Part shown: positions 37,041-44,873 of the stretch, one piece after another
How positions within the stretch are numbered: position 1 is the stretch's first letter
Layout of the letters: each line of letters starts with the position of its first letter
From: Planctomycetota bacterium
GTDB lineage: Bacteria > Planctomycetota > Phycisphaerae > Phycisphaerales > SM1A02
DNA length: 64,000 bases
Direction of reading: 5' to 3'
Assembly (NCBI GenBank): GCA_022562915.1
Contig: JADFOJ010000003.1
Span: 1-64,000, forward strand
Translations under genes and position numbers: made by a program
The notes under the pieces: model-generated
Database searches by the model: none
What the model was told of the DNA's origin: nothing
What the model saw: only the letters and a program-made list of their open reading frames with translations

Positions 37041-38354
37041 TTAGACACACGGCCCCCAGTTCGCCAGCAGCGCCAGGAAGTCGACGAGCCCGACGTCCCC
37101 GTCGCCGTCGAAATCAGGCGGCCCGCCCGGGTCGGTGCCCCACTGCGCCAGCAGGTCGAGAAAATCGACGATCCCGACCGCACCGTCGCCGTCGAGGTCC
37201 CACACGCACCCGCACGTGGCGTCGAACAACTGGTTGTTCATCGTGCCCCGGCCGAGCGTGCCGAAGTTGAAGTCCGTCATGTGCTGCTCGAGGATGGCGA
37301 CCGCTTTCTCCAGGTCGACCGGCGACGGCGGGTCGCCGGGCTGGTGGATCATGACCCACGCGGCACGAAAGCTCTTCTGGGAGTCGACCGAATCGGGCAC
37401 GCGCGGCCCCGCCGAAGCGATGATCTCGGCGGACGTAATGGGCGTGATCGACCCGAAGTAGTCCGACTCGCAGTCGCTGTCGTCCATGTACCGGAACTCG
37501 CTCGGCTCGGTGTCGAGCTCCTGCGGCGAGACCATGCCCATCAGGTAGAGATCCGGGTAGCTGAACACGCCCCCGATATCGGTGTTCAAGCTGTTGTCAA
37601 GAGCCACCGGCACGGCGGGGTTGACGCCGACCCACTCGGAGATCTCCATGCCGGAACCCTGGCCGTCCACCTTCCAGTTCCAGTGCGACCCGCGCCCGCA
37701 CCCGGCGCCGTCACCCTGGAGCCGGCGTCCATCGAGCAGGTCCGGAAGGAACATCCCCCAGCGATGCTCGAACTCCTGCCCGAGCACGGTGCGCGTGAAG
37801 TCCGCGTCGGGGCCGGCCCCGGGCTGCCAGGCCGAGTTGGCGATTCGCCACATCATCACGAACCCCTCGATGTTGTCGCCGGCGATGCCCATGTTGGCGC
37901 GGTTGTTGAAGAGATTGTGGCCGAGCCCGCTGACGGTGTTCTCGATCCCCGCGTAGAACGCCGAGCCGATCTGGTGGTCGGGCACGAAGTTGACCCAGAA
38001 GCCGACGAAATCGAAGTTGTCGCCGTGCGCGGCCATGACGTCGTTGGCCGCAACGGCCATGAGGTCGAGGAGCTGGCCCGTCGAAAAGTTCGTCAAGAGC
38101 AAGCCGCCGGTGTCCTCGAACGGAAAGATCTGCTCGGGCGTCAGGCACAGAGGGCTGCCGGCGGCCCGTCGGGCATTCCCCGGCGCGACGACCGGTATCG
38201 ATCGCGTCAGCGGATCGTCGATCTCGCCACGCGCGACCGCGTCGCGAAGCTGCTGCATCCAGTATTCGGGCGGGTGATACCCGCAGTCAAACCGGCCCAG
38301 GGCCGGGGTCGCCGATACACCGACCAGGAGACAAACACAGACGCTGGATTTCAT
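37041..38354 (-). CDS. Secreted dockerin protein with a QEFEH metallopeptidase-like motif
   Basis: 437 residues from ATG 38354 (GGAGGG 6 nt upstream). Signal peptide MKSSVCVCLLVGVSATPALG. The central part contains VLGQEFEHRWGMF near residues 190-202, which looks like an HExxH zinc site except that the first His is Gln193; nearby HNLFNNRANMG could offer other ligands. The C-terminus is a dockerin-like pair: WDLDGDGAVGIVDFLDLLAQ and PDFDGDGDVGLVDFLALLAN. It may be anchored to the surface by that module. Activity cannot be claimed. Confidence 0.75.
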   Translation of the reverse strand: MKSSVCVCLLVGVSATPALGRFDCGYHPPEYWMQQLRDAVARGEIDDPLTRSIPVVAPGNARRAAGSPLCLTPEQIFPFEDTGGLLLTNFSTGQLLDLMAVAANDVMAAHGDNFDFVGFWVNFVPDHQIGSAFYAGIENTVSGLGHNLFNNRANMGIAGDNIEGFVMMWRIANSAWQPGAGPDADFTRTVLGQEFEHRWGMFLPDLLDGRRLQGDGAGCGRGSHWNWKVDGQGSGMEISEWVGVNPAVPVALDNSLNTDIGGVFSYPDLYLMGMVSPQELDTEPSEFRYMDDSDCESDYFGSITPITSAEIIASAGPRVPDSVDSQKSFRAAWVMIHQPGDPPSPVDLEKAVAILEQHMTDFNFGTLGRGTMNNQLFDATCGCVWDLDGDGAVGIVDFLDLLAQWGTDPGGPPDFDGDGDVGLVDFLALLANWGPCV

Positions 38355-38500
38355 CTTCGATCCCTCCTTCAACGCTCCGGTGAAGCGTAGCCGTCAGGGG
38401 AGAAAGGGGCCACCCGGGAAATCAAGAGATTGGCGCGCAGGATCCGACCCTCAAGCGCATATAGACCCTATGGAGGACATACCACCACAGGAGGTCCCGG

Positions 38501-40651
38501 ATGAAGAAGCTGAGTTGCCTCGTGAGCGTGGTCGCCATCTCGGCGGTTGCCGAGGCCGGAACCATCCGCTTCGTCGATGACGATGCCGCGGCCGGCGGCA
38601 ACGGGTTGAGCTGGGACACGGCGTACCGGTTCCTGCAGGATGCACTGGCAGAAGCATCGTCCTCCGGGACTCTCTCGCTGATCCACATCGCACAGGGCGC
38701 ATACCAGCCTGACCAGGATGAGGGCGGCACCGTCACGCCCGGAGACCGGCACGCGACGTTTCAGCTCGTCAACGGTGTGGCGCTCCTTGGCGGCTTTGCC
38801 GGGCCTGGGACGGCCGACCCCGATGCCCGTGACGTTGCCCTGTTCGAGACGACGCTGACCGGCGACCTGTCGGGCAACGACGGGCCGGACTTCTTGAACA
38901 ACGACGAGAACAGCTATCACGTCGTGACCGGCACGGGCGTGGACCCCACGGCGATCATTGATGGGTTTACCGTCACCGCAGGCAACGCCGATGATGAGAT
39001 CAGCACATTCGGCAAGAGCGGCGGCGGCATGATCAACACGCCGGGCAGTCCAACTGTCAATGCGTGTGTCTTCAGGGAAAATGCCGCCCTTTCACGAGGT
39101 GGAGGAGTCGCCAACGGCTCCGGGTGCGACGTCCATGTGTCGAACACAACCTTTGATCGCAACAAGGCCGGCGGCACCGGCGGCGGAATGTTCAATTCCC
39201 TTGCGATATCGACCCTCGTTCAGGATTGCACGTTCATCGAGAACGACTCAGGCTTTAGCGGCGGTGGACTGTGGCACCGAACCTCTGCCGTGGGTGATCC
39301 GGCCACGATCCAACGATGTGAATTCGTCGGGAACACGGCTCTGTTCTCAGGCGGTGGCGCCGATGTTGGCAGTTCTGCCAACAGCACTATCACGAACGTA
39401 TCCGAGTGCGCCTTTACAGGTAATACTGCGCTGGGCCCGGGAGGATTGTTTGCGAATGCAAGGACCCTGGTCGTTGGCACCGACTTTGTCGACAACACTC
39501 CCACACACGTGATTGGAGAGTGGATTGACGGCGGGGGCAATTCATTCTCTCCCCCTGTGTGCGACCGCGGCGCCGGCAACAGTGTGGCGGTTCCCTCGGA
39601 CTTCCCGACAATCCAGCAGGCAATAGACGCCGTATGCGACGGAGCGACGATCACCGTGGCACCGGGTCTCTACACCGAATCAATGAACCTGGCGGGCAAG
39701 GCCATTGTTGTCCGAAGCTCAGGCGGCCCGGACGTCACCACCATCGATTCCCAGGAAGCTGGATACGCCGTCGTCACGGCCAACCTTGAGCCAATGACCG
39801 CAAGAATCGAGGGCTTCACCATCACCGGCGGCGGAATGCTCGTCTTCGTGAGTGATCCGACAGTCATCAATTGTCGGTTCACCGGCAATGTGAATGACCA
39901 GGGTGGCGCAGTGCGCATCTTAGCGGCTCGTCCGCATTTCATCGGATGCGAATTCTCAAACAACACTGCGAACGAGGGAGGGGCGATCTTTATCAATACG
40001 TTTGCCTCAATTGCCGCGAGATTCACGAACTGTACGGTTGTCAACAACACCGCACTGATATCCGGAGGTGGCATCTGGAACAAGGGTTCCGGCGGAACAT
40101 TCCACAACTGCATTATCTGGAACAACTCCCCTGGCCAGGTCTTCCTTTCCGGTGGGGGGACTCTTGGTATCGCGTATTCAAACGTGCAGGGAGGCTGGCC
40201 GGGTGTGGGCAATATTGACAGCGACCCGCTGTTCGTGAATCCGTCGAAGGGCGACTATCGAATCGCCGCGGGATCGTCGTCCATTGACGCGGGCGATACC
40301 ACCCGCGTCCCACTCGATGAATCCGACCAGGATGGTGACGGCAACACGATGGAGCGGCTGCCGTTGGATCTCGACGGGAACCCCCGGTTCGTGAACGATC
40401 CCAGGACGCCCGACACCGGCTGCGGTACCGGCGCGATCGTGGACATGGGCAGCTACGAGTTCCAGGCGGGCATCGCGTTCGAAGCCAACCTCGGTGACAT
40501 CGACGGGGATGGGGTCGTCGGGATCATCGACTTCCTCGCTCTCCTGGCCGCCTGGGGCGGGTGCGCCGGTGAATGCTGCCTTGAGGACCTGGACAACGAT
40601 ACAGTCGTCGGCCCCGCCGACTTCCAGATCCTGCTGGGCAACTGGGGTTGA
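38501..40651 (+). CDS. Secreted parallel beta-helix protein with C-terminal dockerin
   Basis: 716 residues from ATG 38501 with AGGAGG upstream. Signal peptide MKKLSCLVSVVAISAVAEA. The body repeats short strands such as GGGVANGSGCDVHVSNTTFD, GGGLWHRTSA and GGAIFINTFA, the right-handed beta-helix (POMP/chlamydial Pmp-like) pattern. The last ~55 residues form a dockerin-like pair, DIDGDGVVGIIDFLALLAAW and then EDLDNDTVVGPADFQILLGNW. It is probably a surface adhesin or polysaccharide-related protein, divergent from the other dockerin gene. Confidence 0.85.
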   Translation: MKKLSCLVSVVAISAVAEAGTIRFVDDDAAAGGNGLSWDTAYRFLQDALAEASSSGTLSLIHIAQGAYQPDQDEGGTVTPGDRHATFQLVNGVALLGGFAGPGTADPDARDVALFETTLTGDLSGNDGPDFLNNDENSYHVVTGTGVDPTAIIDGFTVTAGNADDEISTFGKSGGGMINTPGSPTVNACVFRENAALSRGGGVANGSGCDVHVSNTTFDRNKAGGTGGGMFNSLAISTLVQDCTFIENDSGFSGGGLWHRTSAVGDPATIQRCEFVGNTALFSGGGADVGSSANSTITNVSECAFTGNTALGPGGLFANARTLVVGTDFVDNTPTHVIGEWIDGGGNSFSPPVCDRGAGNSVAVPSDFPTIQQAIDAVCDGATITVAPGLYTESMNLAGKAIVVRSSGGPDVTTIDSQEAGYAVVTANLEPMTARIEGFTITGGGMLVFVSDPTVINCRFTGNVNDQGGAVRILAARPHFIGCEFSNNTANEGGAIFINTFASIAARFTNCTVVNNTALISGGGIWNKGSGGTFHNCIIWNNSPGQVFLSGGGTLGIAYSNVQGGWPGVGNIDSDPLFVNPSKGDYRIAAGSSSIDAGDTTRVPLDESDQDGDGNTMERLPLDLDGNPRFVNDPRTPDTGCGTGAIVDMGSYEFQAGIAFEANLGDIDGDGVVGIIDFLALLAAWGGCAGECCLEDLDNDTVVGPADFQILLGNWG

Positions 40652-40662
40652 TGGGGACGGAT

Positions 40663-42045
40663 CTATTCCCCGTCGGGCCCCATCGTGCCCTGGACTGACT
40701 CGAGCAGCCGTGCCGTGTCGTAGGCGACACCCGCCTTGATGACGGTGTGCACGGTGCGGGTGTTGCGGATGTCCCGCAGGGGGTTGCCCTTGATGATCAG
40801 CAGGTCCGCGAACTTGCCGACCTCGATCGTGCCGAGCTTGTCCGAGACGTTCAGCGCCCGCGCGCCGTTGATCGTGGCGATTTTCAGTGCGTCCGCCGGC
40901 CGGATCCCGGCCCGCACCATCGCGTGCAGCTCGCGGTGCGCCGCGAAGCCGGCGAGGTATTCCCCGCCGCTGACGTGATCGGTGCCCAGCGTGATGACGC
41001 CGCCCGCATCGTAGAACCGCTTGAGCGTCTTGTGCTTGACGCGGTAGATCCTGTCGAACTGTTCCAAAAACGGTGGCGTCCGGGCCTCGGCCCACCGGCG
41101 GACGTAGGGCGTGAAGTACTTCGATTCGTCATGCCATCGCTCGTACACCTCGTCATGCTGCCCGAAGTAACCGTACGCCGTGAGCGTCGCGTCGAAGACC
41201 ACGCCGCGGTCGATGAAGAGCGTCACGATCTCCCGGAACTCGGCGCTGTCGAGGTTCTCGTCGGTGAGGGTTTCCAATGACGCATATGCCGAGCGGGTGG
41301 GCCCGAGCAGATCGCCGCCGAGGAAGTGCTCGATCCGATCGATGCCCATGGCAATGGCATCCTTGGGATTGACCGTGTTGCGATAGCCCGAATCGAGGTG
41401 TGCCGTGACGGTCAGCCCGTGCAGGTGAGCGCGGTCGATGAGCGCCCGGAGTTGCCCGGGCGTGATGCGCTTGGCCTTGAATCCCCTGGCGCCGAGGGCT
41501 GCCCACTTGTCGACCTGGGCGATGACGTCCTCGGCAGTAGCGTCGCGCGGCATGCCCTGGCCGAAGTACGGCCCGGAGTTGTACACGCGTGGGCCGACCT
41601 GTTCGGCCCGGTCGATGCGCCGGCGCATCTCGAGCATGGCCTGGGGGTTGTATTCACCGGCGGGGAACGTCGAGGTCACGCCGTTGGCGAGATAGATCAC
41701 CGAGTAGTGTTCGGTTTCATCGATTCGTCCGAGGCCCGCCACCCTGATGTTGTAGTGCGCGTGAAGGTCGAAGATGCCGGGCAGGATGTAGTCGTCGTCG
41801 CCGAGGGTGATCACCGGGAACCCGCCGAGATCGCCGGGGGCCGCGGGGTCATGATCTCCGCCGATCTGCGCGAACGCACCACCCCGGATAACGATCGTGC
41901 CCGACCGCTGAACCTCGTCGCCGACGGCGTCGAAGAGCCATCCGCCGTTGATGACCAGGTCCTGGGCGGTCGCGCTCGACGGGGCGACGACCAGGCATGC
42001 CAGGGACAGGGCGGTCGCGAACCGGGTGCCGGCGCATCTGGACAT
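40663..42045 (-). CDS. Secreted amidohydrolase-superfamily protein
   Basis: 460 residues from ATG 42045 (GGGAG 9 nt upstream). Signal peptide ends near PSSATA. It has the amidohydrolase metal ligands in order: HAH in GIFDLHAHYN, a Lys in RGFKAKRI that may be carbamylated, His in TVTAHLDSG and RIEHFLGGD, and Asp in TLGTDHVSGGEYLAGF. The C-terminal GKFADLLIIKGNPLRDI is typical of imidazolonepropionase-like/prolidase-type members. It should act in the periplasm on an unknown cyclic amide or peptide. Confidence 0.85.
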   Translation of the reverse strand: MSRCAGTRFATALSLACLVVAPSSATAQDLVINGGWLFDAVGDEVQRSGTIVIRGGAFAQIGGDHDPAAPGDLGGFPVITLGDDDYILPGIFDLHAHYNIRVAGLGRIDETEHYSVIYLANGVTSTFPAGEYNPQAMLEMRRRIDRAEQVGPRVYNSGPYFGQGMPRDATAEDVIAQVDKWAALGARGFKAKRITPGQLRALIDRAHLHGLTVTAHLDSGYRNTVNPKDAIAMGIDRIEHFLGGDLLGPTRSAYASLETLTDENLDSAEFREIVTLFIDRGVVFDATLTAYGYFGQHDEVYERWHDESKYFTPYVRRWAEARTPPFLEQFDRIYRVKHKTLKRFYDAGGVITLGTDHVSGGEYLAGFAAHRELHAMVRAGIRPADALKIATINGARALNVSDKLGTIEVGKFADLLIIKGNPLRDIRNTRTVHTVIKAGVAYDTARLLESVQGTMGPDGE

Positions 42046-42111
42046 CGTTGGTTCTCCCGGGTCTCACTATACCGGGCGATTCGCCCGCAGTAGCTCTCCC
42101 CGGTAGTCGAT

Positions 42112-43029
42112 ATGGCGATTGGCATGGCCGGCAGGAGCACGAAGAAAAAGAAGAGTCGCCAGAACGTCAAGCGCCACTGGAAACCGTCGCTCGGCCGTTT
42201 CGTCGAGCATTACGACCGCAGGGGCGAGCACGCGCGACGCAAGCAAGAGAGGGCCGCGCGCCGGAGCATCGAGGCACTCTCGAAGACGACCCGCCGTCCG
42301 CGGATGGGCCGCCGGCTGGTGATCTCGGCGTGCGTCTTTGTCGCCATGCTCGCGGTCATCGGCGGTTTCCGCCTCGCCCGCCATGGGTCCGGCGTCGTCG
42401 AGTACGACGTGCTCCAGGCGAGGAAGCCTGCCATCGTCAAGCTCGATCACGGCCCGGTGACGCGGGTGGTGACCGCAACGGCCGCCGAGGTCGACGCGAT
42501 GGTCCGCGCGGCGGTCGCCTCGGTGCGCTCGACCGGCGTGGAGCACCCGGACCGGTTGATCGTGATCGACCCGGTCGCGCCGGCCATCAGCTTCGGCTCG
42601 CTGGCCAGGATTGACCAGCGCGTGTTGCGGCGGCACGCCGGGCCCGACGCGGCGCACGTCTACGAGACGGCCGTCGCGCGGTTCCTGGAGCGGGTCGTCG
42701 ATGGCCTGGCCAATCGCCGCGTCAGCGTCCTGGGGCTGCCCGTTGAGCCGGGGGCGGCCGGGATCGAAGCGGCGCGACGCACCAACCGCAGGTATGGCAA
42801 CGTCATCGAACGGCTCGACCACCTCGTGACGGCGCACGTCTTCTTCCGCACCGAGTCGTGGGTCACCGAGCAGCGCATGGTCGAAGAAGCTATCCCGGAG
42901 GCACTGCACCACGCCGGCACCCGCCCGATCGTCTTCCGGCTCAACCTCGAGTGGCGCGTGCTCATCGACCGGGCCGAAGTCGCCCGGTACCGCCGCGCGG
43001 AGTGGAACACGTTGGCCCCCGGTGGATAA
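42112..43029 (+). CDS. Hypothetical membrane-anchored protein
   Basis: 305 residues. The first ~60 are very basic (KKKKSRQNVKRHW, ARRKQERAARRS), followed by one membrane helix near 66-88 (RLVISACVFVAMLAVIGGF) and a ~215-residue soluble domain. No family was recognised. No RBS was found for ATG 42112 or 42124. The last three codons and stop lie within the inverted repeat at 43021-43085, which it shares with the convergent methyltransferase gene. Confidence 0.65.
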   Translation: MAIGMAGRSTKKKKSRQNVKRHWKPSLGRFVEHYDRRGEHARRKQERAARRSIEALSKTTRRPRMGRRLVISACVFVAMLAVIGGFRLARHGSGVVEYDVLQARKPAIVKLDHGPVTRVVTATAAEVDAMVRAAVASVRSTGVEHPDRLIVIDPVAPAISFGSLARIDQRVLRRHAGPDAAHVYETAVARFLERVVDGLANRRVSVLGLPVEPGAAGIEAARRTNRRYGNVIERLDHLVTAHVFFRTESWVTEQRMVEEAIPEALHHAGTRPIVFRLNLEWRVLIDRAEVARYRRAEWNTLAPGG

Positions 43030-43085
43030 AGGGGACTGATTTATGTACCGGCGGCCGGTAAATGAATCAGTCCCCTTTATCCACC
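43021..43085. repeat. 65-bp inverted repeat supplying both convergent stop codons
   Basis: Arms 43021-43053 and 43053-43085 match over 33 bp with two mismatches (GGTGGATAAAGGGGACTGAT at the outer end, ACCGGC at the centre). The stop of the plus gene (TAA 43027-43029) and of the minus gene (TAA 43079-43077) are the same bases in the two arms, so both proteins end in the same codons, GGT GGA TAA. Probably a bidirectional terminator or a REP-like mobile palindrome. Confidence 0.9.
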
Positions 43086-43793
43086 CCCCTTCGTGCTGAC
43101 CAGGGTGAACCGCCCGAACAGGTGCCGCCGGTACCGGACATTCGGCAGTCCCACCCGTCTGGCCAGGTCCAGCGCCTCGTGCCGCTTGAAGCCGGCGGCC
43201 ACGCTGACGATCCCGTCGTGACGGGCCATCGCGGGCGCGCCGAGGGTGAGCAGCCGGACGCCGACCGCCTCGACCGGGCCGCGCAGCAGGTCGTTCCAGA
43301 TCAGCCCGCGCGTGGTCAGGCGGTCCATCACCCGCAGGACCGTCATGACCTCGATGTCGTCGAGGTGATGCAGGAACATGCCCGCGTGGGCGTAGTCGAA
43401 CTCCCCAGGCCGGAATCGGTCCATCAGTCTCCGGGCGTCGGCACGGACAAGCTCGATGTCCGGGTCCCCCCCCACGTGCTCCCGCGCCAGCTCCAGCGTT
43501 GTCCGATGCGCGTCGATCGCCGTCACCCGGACACGCCGGCCCCGGTCCCTCGCCCACCGGACGATCGCCAGCGGAATGTCCGCCGAGCCCGTGCCCAGGT
43601 CCACGATCCGCACGACCTCGCCGGGCGGCCGGCCGGCCAGCCATCGCTTCAGGTGCCCCAGGGCCGCCCGGGTACCGCCCAGGCGACGATTGACGGCCCG
43701 GATGAACCGCAGGGAGGCGTCGAGGCCGCCGCGATCGACCGCGGGATCGTCCATCAGCTCGGGTTCATGGCGGCGCCCGGTGAGCATGGGCAT
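43077..43793 (-). CDS. Class I SAM-dependent methyltransferase
   Basis: 238 residues. SAM-binding motif I IVDLGTGSADIPLAIVRWAR near 63-82, acidic loop VTAIDAH, and a post-motif GEFDYAHAGMFLHHLDD near 133-149 fit the UbiE/methyltransferase-11 group. The C-terminal half (RVGLPNVRYRRHLFGRFTLV) looks like that of small-molecule methyltransferases often found beside polyketide or isoprenoid genes. Substrate not known. ATG 43787, eight nt after a TACCGT, is an equally good start. It diverges from panB. Confidence 0.8.
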   Translation of the reverse strand: MPMLTGRRHEPELMDDPAVDRGGLDASLRFIRAVNRRLGGTRAALGHLKRWLAGRPPGEVVRIVDLGTGSADIPLAIVRWARDRGRRVRVTAIDAHRTTLELAREHVGGDPDIELVRADARRLMDRFRPGEFDYAHAGMFLHHLDDIEVMTVLRVMDRLTTRGLIWNDLLRGPVEAVGVRLLTLGAPAMARHDGIVSVAAGFKRHEALDLARRVGLPNVRYRRHLFGRFTLVSTKGGG

Positions 43794-43832
43794 GCACGGT
43801 ACCGCGATGACCGGGGCCGATACACTACTGGC

Positions 43833-44711
43833 ATGACGAAAGTCGCCTCCGGGCCGGGGCTTGCCACCAAGGCCATCGCCGGCGCCGAGCCGGGCAAGCC
43901 GGTCACCCTCAGGACGATCCGTCGCTTCGTGGCCGAGGGCCGGAAGTTCGCCTGTCTAACCTGCTACGACGCCACGACCGCGCGCTGGCTTCAACGGGCC
44001 GGTATCCCCGTCTTACTCGTGGGCGACACGGCCGCGGAGATGATCCTGGGGTACCCCGGCACGATCCACGCGCCGCTGGACTTTCTCATCACGCTCACCG
44101 CGGCGGTGCGGCGCGGTGCGCCGGACACGTTCGTCATGGGCGACATGCCCTTCATGAGCTACCAGGCCGACGATGCGGAGGCGCTGCGCAATGCAGGCCG
44201 CTTTCTGACCGACGGACACGCCGACGCGGTCAAGCTCGAGGTGGACCGCTCCTGGGCGGGGCTCGTCGAAAAGATGGCCCGCGCCGGCATCCCGGTGGTC
44301 GCGCACATCGGGGCGCGGCCGCAGCTCTCCAAGCGCCGCGGCGGCTACGGTTCGACGGGGCGCACTGCATCGCAGGGCAGACAGCTCGTCGCCGATGCCG
44401 TGGCCCTCGAAGCGGCCGGCGCGACGATGATCCTGATCGAAGCGACGCCGGTCGAGATCTCCCAGCGGATCGTCGAGAAGACGACGGTCCCGGTGATCGG
44501 CTGCGGCGCGGGGCCCGCCTGCCACGGGCAGATCGTCGTCACCCAGGACCTGCTGGGGCTCACCGACTGGCAGCCCGGCTTCGCGCGGCCGATCACGCGG
44601 CTCGGTGACCAGCTCGTCGACGCCGCCACGCGATGGGCGGGCATGGTGCATGCATCCGAACTGGGTGAGCACCCGTACAGCATGTCAGATGGAGAGGCGG
44701 AGAAGCTCTAG
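43833..44711 (+). CDS. panB: 3-methyl-2-oxobutanoate hydroxymethyltransferase
   Basis: 292 residues from ATG 43833. PanB makes ketopantoate from ketoisovalerate and methylene-THF. Motifs: FACLTCYDATTARWL, GDTAAEMILGYPGTI, VMGDMPFMSYQ, VVAHIGARPQ and VIGCGAGPACHGQIVVTQDLLG. The start has no RBS but TACACT at 43821-43826 ends 6 nt before it. The TAG stop forms the outer tip of the hairpin element at 44708-44872. Confidence 0.97.
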   Translation: MTKVASGPGLATKAIAGAEPGKPVTLRTIRRFVAEGRKFACLTCYDATTARWLQRAGIPVLLVGDTAAEMILGYPGTIHAPLDFLITLTAAVRRGAPDTFVMGDMPFMSYQADDAEALRNAGRFLTDGHADAVKLEVDRSWAGLVEKMARAGIPVVAHIGARPQLSKRRGGYGSTGRTASQGRQLVADAVALEAAGATMILIEATPVEISQRIVEKTTVPVIGCGAGPACHGQIVVTQDLLGLTDWQPGFARPITRLGDQLVDAATRWAGMVHASELGEHPYSMSDGEAEKL

Positions 44712-44872
44712 TGCTCTGTCACGGCCGAATCTTGGCGTTGGACCGGACCTCATTCCGTCTGGCGGCGTTGCCGCTCCTCGCCGTATCTTTGGATATGCCT
44801 TCGTCGCGTCGCCTTGCCAGACGAAACGATCTCGCGCCCCAACCCCAATATTCGACCGTGACAGAGCACTAG
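44708..44872. repeat. 165-bp long hairpin element, copy B
   Basis: Outer arms CTAGTGCTCTGTCACGG / CCGTGACAGAGCACTAG are perfect over 17 bp; CGAATCTTGG / CCAATATTCG and CGTCTGGC / GCCAGACG continue the stem with mismatches, and an apical CCGTATC...GATATGCC closes it. The left tip contains the panB stop, and the right end is 1 nt from the ATG of the HtrA gene. The core aligns with copy A at 24616-24777 with paired changes on both strands. Confidence 0.9.
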
Positions 44873-44873
44873 C

